Shown here piece after piece: positions 53,765-62,634 of a DNA stretch of 64,000 nt. A model generated the notes under the pieces. The model was not told the DNA's origin and searched no databases. It saw only the letters and a program-made list of their open reading frames with translations. A program made the translations under genes and the position numbers. Positions within the stretch are counted from its first letter, which is position 1, and each line of letters starts with the position of its first letter. The stretch is from Bacilli bacterium (GTDB lineage Bacteria; Bacillota_I; Bacilli_A; RF39; UBA660): NCBI GenBank assembly GCA_017541445.1, contig JAFXZC010000009.1, positions 62,001-126,000 on the forward strand, read 5' to 3'.

Positions 53765-54055
53765 TTATAATTCAATTTTAACTAGTTCTTCACCAGTTTT
53801 TTTCATTTCTTCATAAGCACCGAAGATAGCATCCTCAAACATCTTACGTGTTTCTTGGTTTACTGGATGAGCTATGTCATCATAAACACCTTCAGATACT
53901 TTTCTACTTGGCATTGCAATGAACATTTTATCATCACCTTGAATCAATCTGATTCCTGTAACAACAAATGCCTCATCTAGAGTAACTGTTGCAATAGCTT
54001 TCATACGAGAATCTTCTTTTTCCTTATTACGAAGTACTACCTTTGTAATTTTCAT
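53765..54055 (-). CDS. spoVG: SpoVG, RNA/DNA-binding regulator
   Basis: 96 residues, typical length. IAMPSRKVSEGVYDDIAHPV is the family core. SpoVG is a site-specific nucleic-acid-binding protein affecting division and virulence genes in non-sporulating Bacillota too, so it does not by itself show sporulation. Codon use is less AT-biased than neighbours, suggesting high expression. A strong GGGAGGAGTG site and an extended -10 promoter precede it. Confidence 0.97.
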   Translation of the reverse strand: MKITKVVLRNKEKEDSRMKAIATVTLDEAFVVTGIRLIQGDDKMFIAMPSRKVSEGVYDDIAHPVNQETRKMFEDAIFGAYEEMKKTGEELVKIEL

Positions 54056-54133
54056 TAATTAACACTCCTCCCAAGTTTATCAACTTAAGATAAGTGTAAG
54101 ACATATTTATCAAAAAATCAATAAAATTTTTGA

Positions 54134-54142
54134 ATTATACCA
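54134..54142 (-). promoter_or_regulatory. Extended -10 promoter of spoVG
   Basis: TGGTATAAT on the minus strand, about 80 bases before the start codon. Confidence 0.6.
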
Positions 54143-54150
54143 CATAAATC

Positions 54151-54182
54151 AAAAAAAATTAAGCAAAAAACTTAATTTTTTT
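54151..54182 (-). terminator. Terminator of the tatD-rsmA-PAP2 operon
   Basis: AAAATTAAG / CTTAATTTT stem with seven-base loop and U run on the minus strand. Confidence 0.75.
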
Positions 54183-54803
54183 TAACTTGTCGTAAAGACA
54201 AAATTTATAAGTAACAATATTAGCAACAATAAATACTACTAATCCGCCTAATATATCATAAAAATAATGCTGTTTAGTAAATACAGTACTAATTGCTACA
54301 AAAAACAAATAAATAATCATTGGCCATCTAAATTTCTTATTTAAATCTTTAGTTAAAAACAACGTAAACATTGCTTGAAAGCTATAAGAACAATGTATAG
54401 AAGGAAAACAATTAGTAGCTGGATTATCAAAAAAATATGTAATGTCTAATGCTAGCTTTGTTAATTTATCCGTAGAAGGTATAACTCCATGATCAATTAT
54501 AGTTGGATAACATAAAAAAACTATATCACTAATTATTGTACATAAAACACAACCTATCATTGCATTCATAAAGTTCTTTTCACTCTTTTTAAAAATACAA
54601 TAATAACTAATAAATAAAACTGGATAAAAAGAATTATATATCCAAATACTTCTAGGTATTAAAGGTATCTTATCATCTAAAAAAAATTCAATATAATGAT
54701 AATTTGACTGAAATAGTTTTATAAACCAATATAAAGCAGCTTGACCTACTAAAACAACTAAAACAGTAACCCAAAACTTTTTACTCTTTATCATTTTTAT
54801 CAC
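54159..54803 (-). CDS. PAP2-superfamily membrane phosphatase
   Basis: 214 residues with five or six membrane helices. The phosphatase motifs are CFPSIHCS (about residue 137) and STVFTKQHYFYDILGG, the TKQHY form seen in the PAP2_3 group. It would dephosphorylate a lipid phosphate such as undecaprenyl or phosphatidyl-type at the outer face. It overlaps the rsmA end by 23 bases, so it is coupled to that gene. Confidence 0.88.
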   Translation of the reverse strand: MIKMIKSKKFWVTVLVVLVGQAALYWFIKLFQSNYHYIEFFLDDKIPLIPRSIWIYNSFYPVLFISYYCIFKKSEKNFMNAMIGCVLCTIISDIVFLCYPTIIDHGVIPSTDKLTKLALDITYFFDNPATNCFPSIHCSYSFQAMFTLFLTKDLNKKFRWPMIIYLFFVAISTVFTKQHYFYDILGGLVVFIVANIVTYKFCLYDKLKKIKFFA

Positions 54804-55581
54804 CTAATTCATTAACAATATCTACAAAACAATCCAAAGGAACTTGTTCTGCTCTACATTGTAAATCTAACCCATAACATTTTAAAACTTTTTCTATAAT
54901 ATTTAAATCATACTTTTTAAGATTATTTCTTAAATTTTTTCTCTTCATAGCAAAACAATCTCTAACAAAAGATTTAAATAACTTCTCATTACAATTATAT
55001 TTTTTATTTTTAGTACTAAATTTAATAACAGCACTATCAACATTAGGAATAGGATCAAAACACTTTCTACTTACAAAGAATAATTTATTAATATCATAAT
55101 AATAAGAAAGTAACACACTAATAGAACCATAGTCTTTACTACCTGGTTTAGCACTTAATCTATCAGCAACTTCATTTTGAACCATTAAAACCATTTCTTT
55201 AACATTCAATCCATCATTAATAACCTTTTCAATAATTGGAGTCGTTATATAATATGGTAAATTAGCAACAATATATAAATTATTATATTTAACATCTTTT
55301 ATATCATCAAAAACATTTGCTTTTAAAAAATCATTAAATATCACTTTAGTTTTATTATCTAAATATTTATCTAAATCCTTCTTAACCCTAACATCTATTT
55401 CATAACATATTAAATTAGCATTAAATAATTTTAAATATTTAGTTAAAGCACCTTGTCCAGGTCCTACTTCAATAATTAAATCATCTTCTTTAATATCAAC
55501 AGAATCAATTATTTTAGTTAAAACATTCTTATCTTTTAAGAAATTTTGACCCAAACTATGTTTATGTTTAAAATCACTCAT
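54781..55581 (-). CDS. rsmA: 16S rRNA dimethyltransferase RsmA (KsgA)
   Basis: 266 residues. It dimethylates A1518 and A1519 of 16S rRNA. SAM-binding motif EVGPGQGALT, catalytic NLPYYITTP and KHKHSLGQNFL at the N-terminus are all present. It follows tatD by 12 bases. Confidence 0.98.
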   Translation of the reverse strand: MSDFKHKHSLGQNFLKDKNVLTKIIDSVDIKEDDLIIEVGPGQGALTKYLKLFNANLICYEIDVRVKKDLDKYLDNKTKVIFNDFLKANVFDDIKDVKYNNLYIVANLPYYITTPIIEKVINDGLNVKEMVLMVQNEVADRLSAKPGSKDYGSISVLLSYYYDINKLFFVSRKCFDPIPNVDSAVIKFSTKNKKYNCNEKLFKSFVRDCFAMKRKNLRNNLKKYDLNIIEKVLKCYGLDLQCRAEQVPLDCFVDIVNELGDKNDKE

Positions 55582-55593
55582 TACAACACAACC

Positions 55594-56343
55594 TTAAATA
55601 TTATATATTCTTTTAACATTATCTTCTGTTATTTTAGATAACTCCTCTAAACTAATATCTTTTAAATCACAAATATATTTAGCAATATCCATAATATGAG
55701 AAGGATCATTACTTTCTCCCCTAAAAGGAACAGGAGTTAAATAAGGAGAATCTGTCTCCAAAACAAAATTTTCCAAACCTAATTGTAATACAACATCTTT
55801 TAATTTACAATTTTTAAAAGTAATAACACCATTAATTCCCAATAAAAAACCCATTTTAATATAAATCATAGCTGTTTCATAACTACCACTAAAACTATGA
55901 ATTACACCTCTAACATGGTGTTTTTTTAGTGTATTAATAGTATCTTCTGTTGCATCTCTACTATGAATAATAACAGGTTTATCATATTCCTCAGCTAATT
56001 GTAATTGCTTTTCAAATAACTCAATTTGTTTATCTTTATTATCATTAACCCAATGATAATCTAAACCTATCTCTCCAATTGCAACTATCTTATCATCATT
56101 AATATGTTCTCTAATAAATTCAATATCTTCTTCTTTATAATCTTCTACACTTTCAGGATGAATACCTAATGCACCATACATACCTTCATATGTAAAAACA
56201 TAGTTCAAAACTTCCTTATTTGACTTCATATCCGTACCATTATTAATAAAACGTGGAATTTTGTTATCCACACATTTTTTAACTAAAGCAGACATATTTT
56301 TATAATACTCTTTATATAAATGACAATGAGTATCAGTAAACAT
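55594..56343 (-). CDS. tatD: TatD-family metal-dependent DNase
   Basis: 249 residues. Metal ligands appear in DTHCHLYK, GEIGLDYHW, IHSRDA, and ETDSPYLTPVP. This YabD-like hydrolase acts as an exonuclease/deoxyribonuclease in the cytoplasm. GGGGAG precedes ATG 56343; a GTG three codons earlier is less likely. It heads tatD-rsmA-PAP2, and palindromic repeats lie upstream of its promoter. Confidence 0.95.
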   Translation of the reverse strand: MFTDTHCHLYKEYYKNMSALVKKCVDNKIPRFINNGTDMKSNKEVLNYVFTYEGMYGALGIHPESVEDYKEEDIEFIREHINDDKIVAIGEIGLDYHWVNDNKDKQIELFEKQLQLAEEYDKPVIIHSRDATEDTINTLKKHHVRGVIHSFSGSYETAMIYIKMGFLLGINGVITFKNCKLKDVVLQLGLENFVLETDSPYLTPVPFRGESNDPSHIMDIAKYICDLKDISLEELSKITEDNVKRIYNI

Positions 56344-56362
56344 ATTAATCACTCCCCATCTA

Positions 56363-56378
56363 ATTATAGCATATTATA
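56363..56378 (-). promoter_or_regulatory. Promoter region of tatD with two -10 boxes
   Basis: Two TATAAT boxes on the minus strand (56363-56368, with an extended TGC; and 56373-56378). No consensus -35. The nearest GC palindrome lies about 30 bases upstream of the first box. Confidence 0.5.
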
Positions 56379-56400
56379 GCTAAAAGACCAAAATCCCATT

Positions 56401-56428
56401 ATTTCCCGGGTTATAATTATTTCCCGGG
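56401..56428. repeat. Two copies of ATTTCCCGGG, 18 bases apart
   Basis: ATTTCCCGGG at 56401-56410 and 56419-56428, with similar flanks (CATT and AATT before). GC islands of this kind stand out strongly in this AT-rich spacer, and CCCGGG was not noticed elsewhere in the window. Confidence 0.85.
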
Positions 56429-56477
56429 CAATAACTACACAAAGTCCCTATTTTAGGCACTTTCTATCTAATCACCC

Positions 56478-56541
56478 ATTTCCCGGGAAATAAAACGGCC
56501 TATTTTCCTATTTCCCAGGAAATAAAAAGGCTGATTATCAT
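56478..56541. repeat. 32-bp tandem repeat with palindromic ATTTCCCGGGAAAT core
   Basis: Unit 1 starts at 56478 with the perfect palindrome ATTTCCCGGGAAAT and continues AAAACGGCC. Unit 2 starts at 56510 with ATTTCCCAGGAAAT and AAAAAGGCTG. The two units share most of 32 positions. The second unit runs into the metG terminator. Confidence 0.85.
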
Positions 56542-56555
56542 ATAATAATCAGTCT
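56523..56555 (-). terminator. Terminator of dut-metG
   Basis: CTGATTAT / ATAATCAG stem with U run on the minus strand, overlapping the second tandem repeat unit and ending at the metG stop. Confidence 0.75.
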
Positions 56556-58113
56556 ATTTAGATTCAACTTCAATACGATCAAATAAATGAACAGGTTCAG
56601 CTAACTCTGTACCTACTTTTAAACCACCAAATTCATCAATTGTATCAAATCCACACAAATCAGTATTTAATTGCTTAAAAATCTTATCAGAAGTATCAGT
56701 TAAGAAAGGATTCAATAAAACTGCACAAATTCTAATACTTTCTAATAAATTATATAATACAGTACCTAATCTTTCTTTCTTAGATTCATCTTTAGCTAAA
56801 CTCCAAGGCATAGTATCATCAATATATTTATTACATTTTCTAAGTACATCAAATATCTCTTGAATAGCTTCTCCTACTCTTAATTCATCCATTTTATCAG
56901 TAACATTTTTCTTTAATGCAAGAACACTATCTATTAAATCTTTATCTAAATCTTCAGATACATTATGTTCTTGAACAACACCTTCAAAGTACTTTTTATT
57001 CATACTAACAGTTCTATTTACTAAATTACCTAAAATATTAACTAAATCACCATTAATTCTCTCAATTAATAAATCTCTAGAATAAACACCATCTGATGCA
57101 AATGGAATTTCATGTAAGAAATAATATCTAACTGCATCTACACCAAATTCTTTAACTAAATCATCAGCATATACTACATTACCAACAGATTTACTCATTT
57201 TACCATCAGCCATTATTAACCAAGGATGACCAAATACCTTTTTAGGTAATGGAATATCTAAACTCATTAAGAAACATGGCCAATAAATAGTATGGAATCT
57301 AATAATATCTTTACCAATTAAATGTAAATCAGCAGGCCATAATTTCTTAAATTCATCTGTATCATTACCATCAGTATCATAGCCTATATTAGTAATATAG
57401 TTAGTTAAAGCATCTAACCAAACATAAACAACATGTTTTGGATCAAAATCAACAGGAATACCCCATTTAAATGAAGTTCTAGATACACATAAATCTTGTA
57501 ATCCAGGTTTAATAAAATTATTAATCATCTCATTCTTACGAGCAACAGGTTGAATAAAATCAGGATGACTCTCTATATAATCTTCTAATTGTTTTTGATA
57601 ATTACTTAATTTAAAGAAGTATGATTCCTCACTCTTCTTTTCTACAGGTCTACCACAATCAGGACATACTATTTCACCTTTATCATTCTTAACAACTTGA
57701 CTCTCAGTCCAAAATGATTCATCTGGTGTACAATACCAACCTTCATATTTACCTAAATAAATATCCCCTTTATCATACATTTTCTTAAATATATGTTGAA
57801 CTCTCTTTTCATGATCAGGATCTGTAGTTCTAACAAATTTATCATAACTAGTATTCATTACGTCCCAAATATCTTTAATAATACCAGCTTTTTCATCTAC
57901 AAATTCTTGTGGTGTAACACCAGCTTCTTTAGCTTTTAATTCTATTTTCTCACCATGTTCATCAGTACCAGTTTGAAAATATACATCATAACCTTCTAAT
58001 CTTTTATATCTTGCAATAGCATCTGCTAAAACAATCTCATATGTATTACCAATATGAGGTTTACCAGATGTATAAGCTATTGCAGTACTAATATAATACT
58101 TTTTCTTATCCAT
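56554..58113 (-). CDS. metG: Methionyl-tRNA synthetase
   Basis: 519 residues, lacking the C-terminal EMAP-II-like tRNA-binding domain found in the B. subtilis enzyme (about 660). It charges tRNA-Met. The class I signatures are PHIGN (about residue 22) and the KMSKS loop DGKMSKSVGN (about residue 300). A zinc-knuckle insert is WYCTPDESF ... CPDCG. It is 15 bases after dut, and both are under a Met T-box. Confidence 0.97.
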   Translation of the reverse strand: MDKKKYYISTAIAYTSGKPHIGNTYEIVLADAIARYKRLEGYDVYFQTGTDEHGEKIELKAKEAGVTPQEFVDEKAGIIKDIWDVMNTSYDKFVRTTDPDHEKRVQHIFKKMYDKGDIYLGKYEGWYCTPDESFWTESQVVKNDKGEIVCPDCGRPVEKKSEESYFFKLSNYQKQLEDYIESHPDFIQPVARKNEMINNFIKPGLQDLCVSRTSFKWGIPVDFDPKHVVYVWLDALTNYITNIGYDTDGNDTDEFKKLWPADLHLIGKDIIRFHTIYWPCFLMSLDIPLPKKVFGHPWLIMADGKMSKSVGNVVYADDLVKEFGVDAVRYYFLHEIPFASDGVYSRDLLIERINGDLVNILGNLVNRTVSMNKKYFEGVVQEHNVSEDLDKDLIDSVLALKKNVTDKMDELRVGEAIQEIFDVLRKCNKYIDDTMPWSLAKDESKKERLGTVLYNLLESIRICAVLLNPFLTDTSDKIFKQLNTDLCGFDTIDEFGGLKVGTELAEPVHLFDRIEVESK

Positions 58114-58128
58114 AATAAACTCTCCTTT

Positions 58129-58605
58129 TTATTTACCAGTAGAACCTAATCCACCAGTTCTTTCCCCTTCTATTTCTTCTTCATCATCTACAGTTAAAAA
58201 TTTAGAAAATACTCCTTGAGCCAATTTATCTCCTTTTTTAACAACAAAATCATCTTTTCCAAAATTAACTAATCTAACACTAAAATGACCTTCATTAGAT
58301 GGATTATTATAAAAATCACTATCTATTAAACCAACACTATTCATTAAACAGACATTGTATTTATAACCTTGACTACTTCTACTCAAAATATATAAACATT
58401 CATCATCATTCATACATACTTTAAGTCCAGTTTTAAAAGTCATAGCTTCTCCTGGTTTAATAATACCATCTTCTAAACTTTTAATATCATATCCAGCACT
58501 TTTCTTAGTACTTCTCTTTGGTAATTCAATACTATCATACAGCATCCGATCATCACCAAAATCCTTTTTAAATTGTTCAAATGATATCTTTTCAAACTTT
58601 CTCAT
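58129..58605 (-). CDS. dut: dUTP diphosphatase
   Basis: 158 residues, trimeric dUTPase family. It converts dUTP to dUMP, keeping uracil out of DNA. Motifs are KSAGYDIKSLEDG (1), LSRSSQG (2), NSVGLIDSDFYNN (3) and the C-terminal ERTGGLGSTGK (5). AGGAGGG supports the start. It lies between a methionine T-box and metG, which is an unusual position. Confidence 0.95.
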   Translation of the reverse strand: MRKFEKISFEQFKKDFGDDRMLYDSIELPKRSTKKSAGYDIKSLEDGIIKPGEAMTFKTGLKVCMNDDECLYILSRSSQGYKYNVCLMNSVGLIDSDFYNNPSNEGHFSVRLVNFGKDDFVVKKGDKLAQGVFSKFLTVDDEEEIEGERTGGLGSTGK

Positions 58606-58622
58606 AATAATCCCTCCTAAAT

Positions 58623-58826
58623 AAAAAAATTCATAATCTAAGGACGAATATATATCCGTGGTACCACCTTAGTTTATGAATTATCATACACTTATTATCT
58701 TAACGCGAATAACGATTTAGCTCCAGATTCATATTCCCTACTTCAACTATGATCACTTTCACCTAACAGATCTCTCTAAAATAGTACTATACATAAGGCT
58801 CTTTCCTTCATCACTAATTAAAACTA
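58623..58826 (-). promoter_or_regulatory. T-box riboswitch, probable methionine specifier
   Basis: The minus strand carries AAGGTGGTACCACGG, stem I landmarks AGAGA and GTTAGGTGAAA, and a candidate specifier AUG (58730-58732). That AUG lies four bases before TGGAG, the same relation as AAA in the lysS leader. A U-tract hairpin follows, but its stem (ATTCATAA, CTAAGG / CCTTAG, TTATGAAT) contains the antiterminator base pairs instead of competing with them. It is upstream of dut-metG. Confidence 0.88.
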
Positions 58827-58854
58827 CACATAATTTAACATAAAAAAAGAGTTT

Positions 58855-61800
58855 TTACAACTCTTTTCCTTTTATTTCACTTATTACTTCTTCCATTAAA
58901 GGAACTATATAATATAAGAAATGTTCCTTTTGATTTAATAAAGTTAACGCAATAATAACTTGATTATGAAAATACTTTAATCTGAACCTAGGATTTATAT
59001 TATAAGCTTTAATAAAGAATTTATCTCCCTCTATCTTATCAGATATCTCTTTAGGTAATTCTATCTCTATTTCCCTATCACTTTGTCTTACATTAACTAT
59101 ATTTAAAGTTCTAGCTTGTTTTTCAAACCATTCTTCATACATATATATTTCAATTTCTTTACTAATCTTACCAAATCTATCTTCTAATTCATTTCTTATT
59201 TCCACTAATTTATTATAACCATCAATTTCATTAATCTTCTTATGTATCTCAATCTTAATATCTTCATCAGAAACATAATCATCACTAATATGAGTTTCTA
59301 CTTCTACTAAAGACTTATTAGAAGTATCTTCTTCATCTTCAGGTACATATTCTCCTTTTAAACGTCTCATCTCTTCATCTATCATTTGCATATACATTTC
59401 TATACCGACTGTATCTACAAATCCAGCTTGTTCTGACCCTAATAAATCACCAGCACCTCTAATAGATAAATCTCTCATAGCAATTCTATAACCACTACCT
59501 AATTCAGTAAATTCTTTAATAGCTTGTAATCTCTTAACTGCCATATCATTTAATAATTTAGATTTATCATACATCAAATAAGCATAAGCAATTCTATTAC
59601 TACGACCAACTCTACCTCTAATTTGATAAAGTTGTGATAAACCAAATCTATCAGCATCATAAATAATTAAAGTATTAGTATTTGGAATATCAATACCAGT
59701 CTCAATAATAGTAGTACATAATAAAATATCATATTCATAATTAACAAAAGATTCCATAACATCCTCAAGTTCATTTTTATTCATTTGACCATGAGCTACA
59801 GTTATTCTAGCCTCAGGAACTAATTCATGAATCTTATTTCTCATACTTTCAATAGATTCTACTTTATTATAAAGAATAAAAATTTGACCATTTCTAGCTA
59901 ATTCTTTATATATAGCATCCTTAACTATTAAATCATTTTCTTGAATAACATAAGTTTGAACAGGATATCTATTTACTGGAGGAGTATCTATTAAACTTAG
60001 ATCTCTTAAACCACTTAAAGCCATCTTTAATGTTCTAGGAATAGGTGTAGCACTTAAAGTTAAAACATTAACATCATTTTTATACTCTTTAATCTTCTCT
60101 TTATGAGTAACACCAAATCTTTGCTCTTCATCTACTATTAATAAACCTAATTTAGCAAATTTAACATCATCACTTAATAATCTATGAGTACCAAATACTA
60201 AATCAATAGTACCTTTTTCTAAACCTTCTAAAATCCTCTTAGTTTCTTTACTACTAGTAAATCTATTTAATAAAGCTATTTCTATTGGATAATTCTTAAA
60301 TCTCTCTACAGCGTTCTCATATTGCTGTTTAGAAAGAATTGTAGTAGGACATAAATAAAATACTTGTTTATTATTTAAAATAGTCTTAAACATTGCTCTA
60401 AAAGCTACTTCTGTCTTACCAAAACCTACATCACCACATAAAAGTCTATCCATAGGTATTTTACTTTGTAAATCTTTATCTATATCATCAATAGCTTTTA
60501 ATTGATCATCCGTCTCATCATAAATAAACTCACTCTTAAATACATCTTCTTCTGCATAATTATTATATGCAGGACCTTCTATATTACTTCTTTGAGCATA
60601 TAATTTAATTAACTCTTCACTAATATCTTTAATCTTCTTTCTTAAAGATTGTTTCTTCTTAACCCAACTAGTACTATTTAATCTATCTATCTTAGGAACA
60701 CTACCTTCTTTACCAGCATATTTAAATATAGTACTAATCTTCTCTACTGGAATATATACTTTATCATTACCAAAATAATTAATTTGAATATAATCTTTCT
60801 TCAAACCATTCTTAGTTAAAGTAATAACTCCATTATAAATACCAACACCGTGTTGACTATGTACAACATAGTCGCCAATATGTAACTGACCAAAGTCTTT
60901 TATTTTCTTACCAATATGATAACTATTCTTATAATTAATAGTACCATTCTTTACTCTTTCAATATCATTTTCAGCAATAAATACATATTTATCAAAAACA
61001 AAACCATTATTAATCTTTTTATAATAAATATTTATTTCATTATCTAAAAATTTATTATTCTTAACTACATGATAACTACTTAAAAAAGGCTCTAAACTCT
61101 TTAATTGATTTTCTCTACTTAAACAAATAACAACTACTTTACCAGCAGCTAATTGTTTATCACAATATTTTCCTAATAATTCAAAATTACTATTAAAATT
61201 CTCTATTTCTTGAGCTTTAAATCTTAAACCTTTACCATAATCATTATCATTTAAATCATTTAAATATATAACTCTATCAAAAGATAACTCTTCCATATTA
61301 AACATATGTTTTTTATTAATACCTTCATTAGAATTATATTCTTCTATATCTTCTAATAACTTATTATAACTAATATCTATTTGATCTCTATTAATCATAA
61401 CTAAATAAGGATTATTCATATAATTTAATAAAGAATCATTATCATCACTAACTATTTCTGTATAAGGTTTAACCTTAATACTATCTAATTCTTTAATAGA
61501 TAACTGAGTAGATTCATCAAAATATCTAATAGAATCAACATCATCACCAAAAAACTCTATTCTAACAGGATGATCTTCATCTAAAATAAATAAATCAATA
61601 ACAAATCCTCTAACAGCATATTCACCAGTATTAGTAACAATACTCTCTTTAATATAACCATACTTATCTAATAAATCTAAAATATCATTTCTCTTAATAC
61701 TAGAATTCTTATCAATATTAAACTCTAAATTATACTTATTCTTCTTATTAGGTAAATATCTTAAAAAACCCATTAAATTAGTTATTACAATACATTTTTT

Positions 61801-62091
61801 ATTACTTCTAATATTATCTAACGTCTCTAACCTTTTAATCTTTAAATCAGGACTTATTGCAACAGCAACACTAGTTAAAAAATCATCCATAGGAAATAAA
61901 TAAACATCATCAATATATGTCTTTAAATGATCATAATAACTATTAGCTTCATATAAACTATTAGCTAATACTAAAACACTTCTATCTTGATTATTAAATA
62001 AATTTAACACGTAAAAAATGTTTAACTCTTTTGTTAAACCAGATATCGTTAAACCATTTTCAATTTTAAAATAATCAGATAAAAAATCCAT
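58855..62091 (-). CDS. mfd: Transcription-repair coupling factor Mfd
   Basis: 1078 residues. It removes stalled RNA polymerase from DNA damage and recruits UvrA. The N-terminal UvrB-like module is followed by the CarD-like polymerase-interacting domain (LHIGDYVVHSQHGVGIYNG), the helicase with Walker A LCGDVGFGKTEVAF and DEEQRFGV Walker B, and the C-terminal TRCF domain. Slightly shorter than the usual 1150 residues. It is nine bases after pth. Confidence 0.98.
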   Translation of the reverse strand: MDFLSDYFKIENGLTISGLTKELNIFYVLNLFNNQDRSVLVLANSLYEANSYYDHLKTYIDDVYLFPMDDFLTSVAVAISPDLKIKRLETLDNIRSNKKCIVITNLMGFLRYLPNKKNKYNLEFNIDKNSSIKRNDILDLLDKYGYIKESIVTNTGEYAVRGFVIDLFILDEDHPVRIEFFGDDVDSIRYFDESTQLSIKELDSIKVKPYTEIVSDDNDSLLNYMNNPYLVMINRDQIDISYNKLLEDIEEYNSNEGINKKHMFNMEELSFDRVIYLNDLNDNDYGKGLRFKAQEIENFNSNFELLGKYCDKQLAAGKVVVICLSRENQLKSLEPFLSSYHVVKNNKFLDNEINIYYKKINNGFVFDKYVFIAENDIERVKNGTINYKNSYHIGKKIKDFGQLHIGDYVVHSQHGVGIYNGVITLTKNGLKKDYIQINYFGNDKVYIPVEKISTIFKYAGKEGSVPKIDRLNSTSWVKKKQSLRKKIKDISEELIKLYAQRSNIEGPAYNNYAEEDVFKSEFIYDETDDQLKAIDDIDKDLQSKIPMDRLLCGDVGFGKTEVAFRAMFKTILNNKQVFYLCPTTILSKQQYENAVERFKNYPIEIALLNRFTSSKETKRILEGLEKGTIDLVFGTHRLLSDDVKFAKLGLLIVDEEQRFGVTHKEKIKEYKNDVNVLTLSATPIPRTLKMALSGLRDLSLIDTPPVNRYPVQTYVIQENDLIVKDAIYKELARNGQIFILYNKVESIESMRNKIHELVPEARITVAHGQMNKNELEDVMESFVNYEYDILLCTTIIETGIDIPNTNTLIIYDADRFGLSQLYQIRGRVGRSNRIAYAYLMYDKSKLLNDMAVKRLQAIKEFTELGSGYRIAMRDLSIRGAGDLLGSEQAGFVDTVGIEMYMQMIDEEMRRLKGEYVPEDEEDTSNKSLVEVETHISDDYVSDEDIKIEIHKKINEIDGYNKLVEIRNELEDRFGKISKEIEIYMYEEWFEKQARTLNIVNVRQSDREIEIELPKEISDKIEGDKFFIKAYNINPRFRLKYFHNQVIIALTLLNQKEHFLYYIVPLMEEVISEIKGKEL

Positions 62092-62099
62092 TCAACCAC

Positions 62100-62633
62100 C
62101 TAATTATATCTACTCATACATTCATTTATATCATACTTAATAAAAGTATCAATTATTTCTTTTGTAGTATCACACAATTTATTAAATTCTTCTATATCTT
62201 TCTTACTAAATTTACCTAAAACATAATCTTTAGTATCTATATCTTTATTATTAGATATACCTATCTTTAATCTAGGAATACAATCAGTACCTAAATTACT
62301 AATAATAGATTTAATACCATTGTGTCCTCCAGAAGAACTTTTATATTTTAATTTATAACTAAATAAAGGTAAATCAAGATCATCTTGAATCACTAAAATA
62401 TCATTAACATCTACTTTATAAAAGTTTACAAAATCTCTTACACAGTTACCAGATAAATTCATATAAGTAGTAGGTTTAATAAAAATAACATCTTTATCAT
62501 CATAATATAAACCATTAAACTTACTCTTCCATTTAACATTACCTAAATAACTATCTAAAGTAAGAAAACCAACATTATGTCTAGTATTTTTATATTCAGT
62601 TCCAGGATTTCCTAAACCAATAATTAACTTCAT
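62100..62633 (-). CDS. pth: Peptidyl-tRNA hydrolase
   Basis: 177 residues. It frees peptides from peptidyl-tRNA. GLGNPGTEYKNTRHNVGF holds the catalytic His. Asn and Asp of the active site occur in KPTTYMNLSG and DDLDLPLF, and GGHNGIKSI is also conserved. GGTGATTAAT supports ATG 62633. Confidence 0.97.
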   Translation of the reverse strand: MKLIIGLGNPGTEYKNTRHNVGFLTLDSYLGNVKWKSKFNGLYYDDKDVIFIKPTTYMNLSGNCVRDFVNFYKVDVNDILVIQDDLDLPLFSYKLKYKSSSGGHNGIKSIISNLGTDCIPRLKIGISNNKDIDTKDYVLGKFSKKDIEEFNKLCDTTKEIIDTFIKYDINECMSRYN

Positions 62634-62634
62634 A

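Noticed and set aside
56401..56541. Palindromes as parS, CRISPR or transcription terminators
   Set aside because: They differ from the parS consensus, have irregular spacing and no spacers of constant length, and lack U runs.
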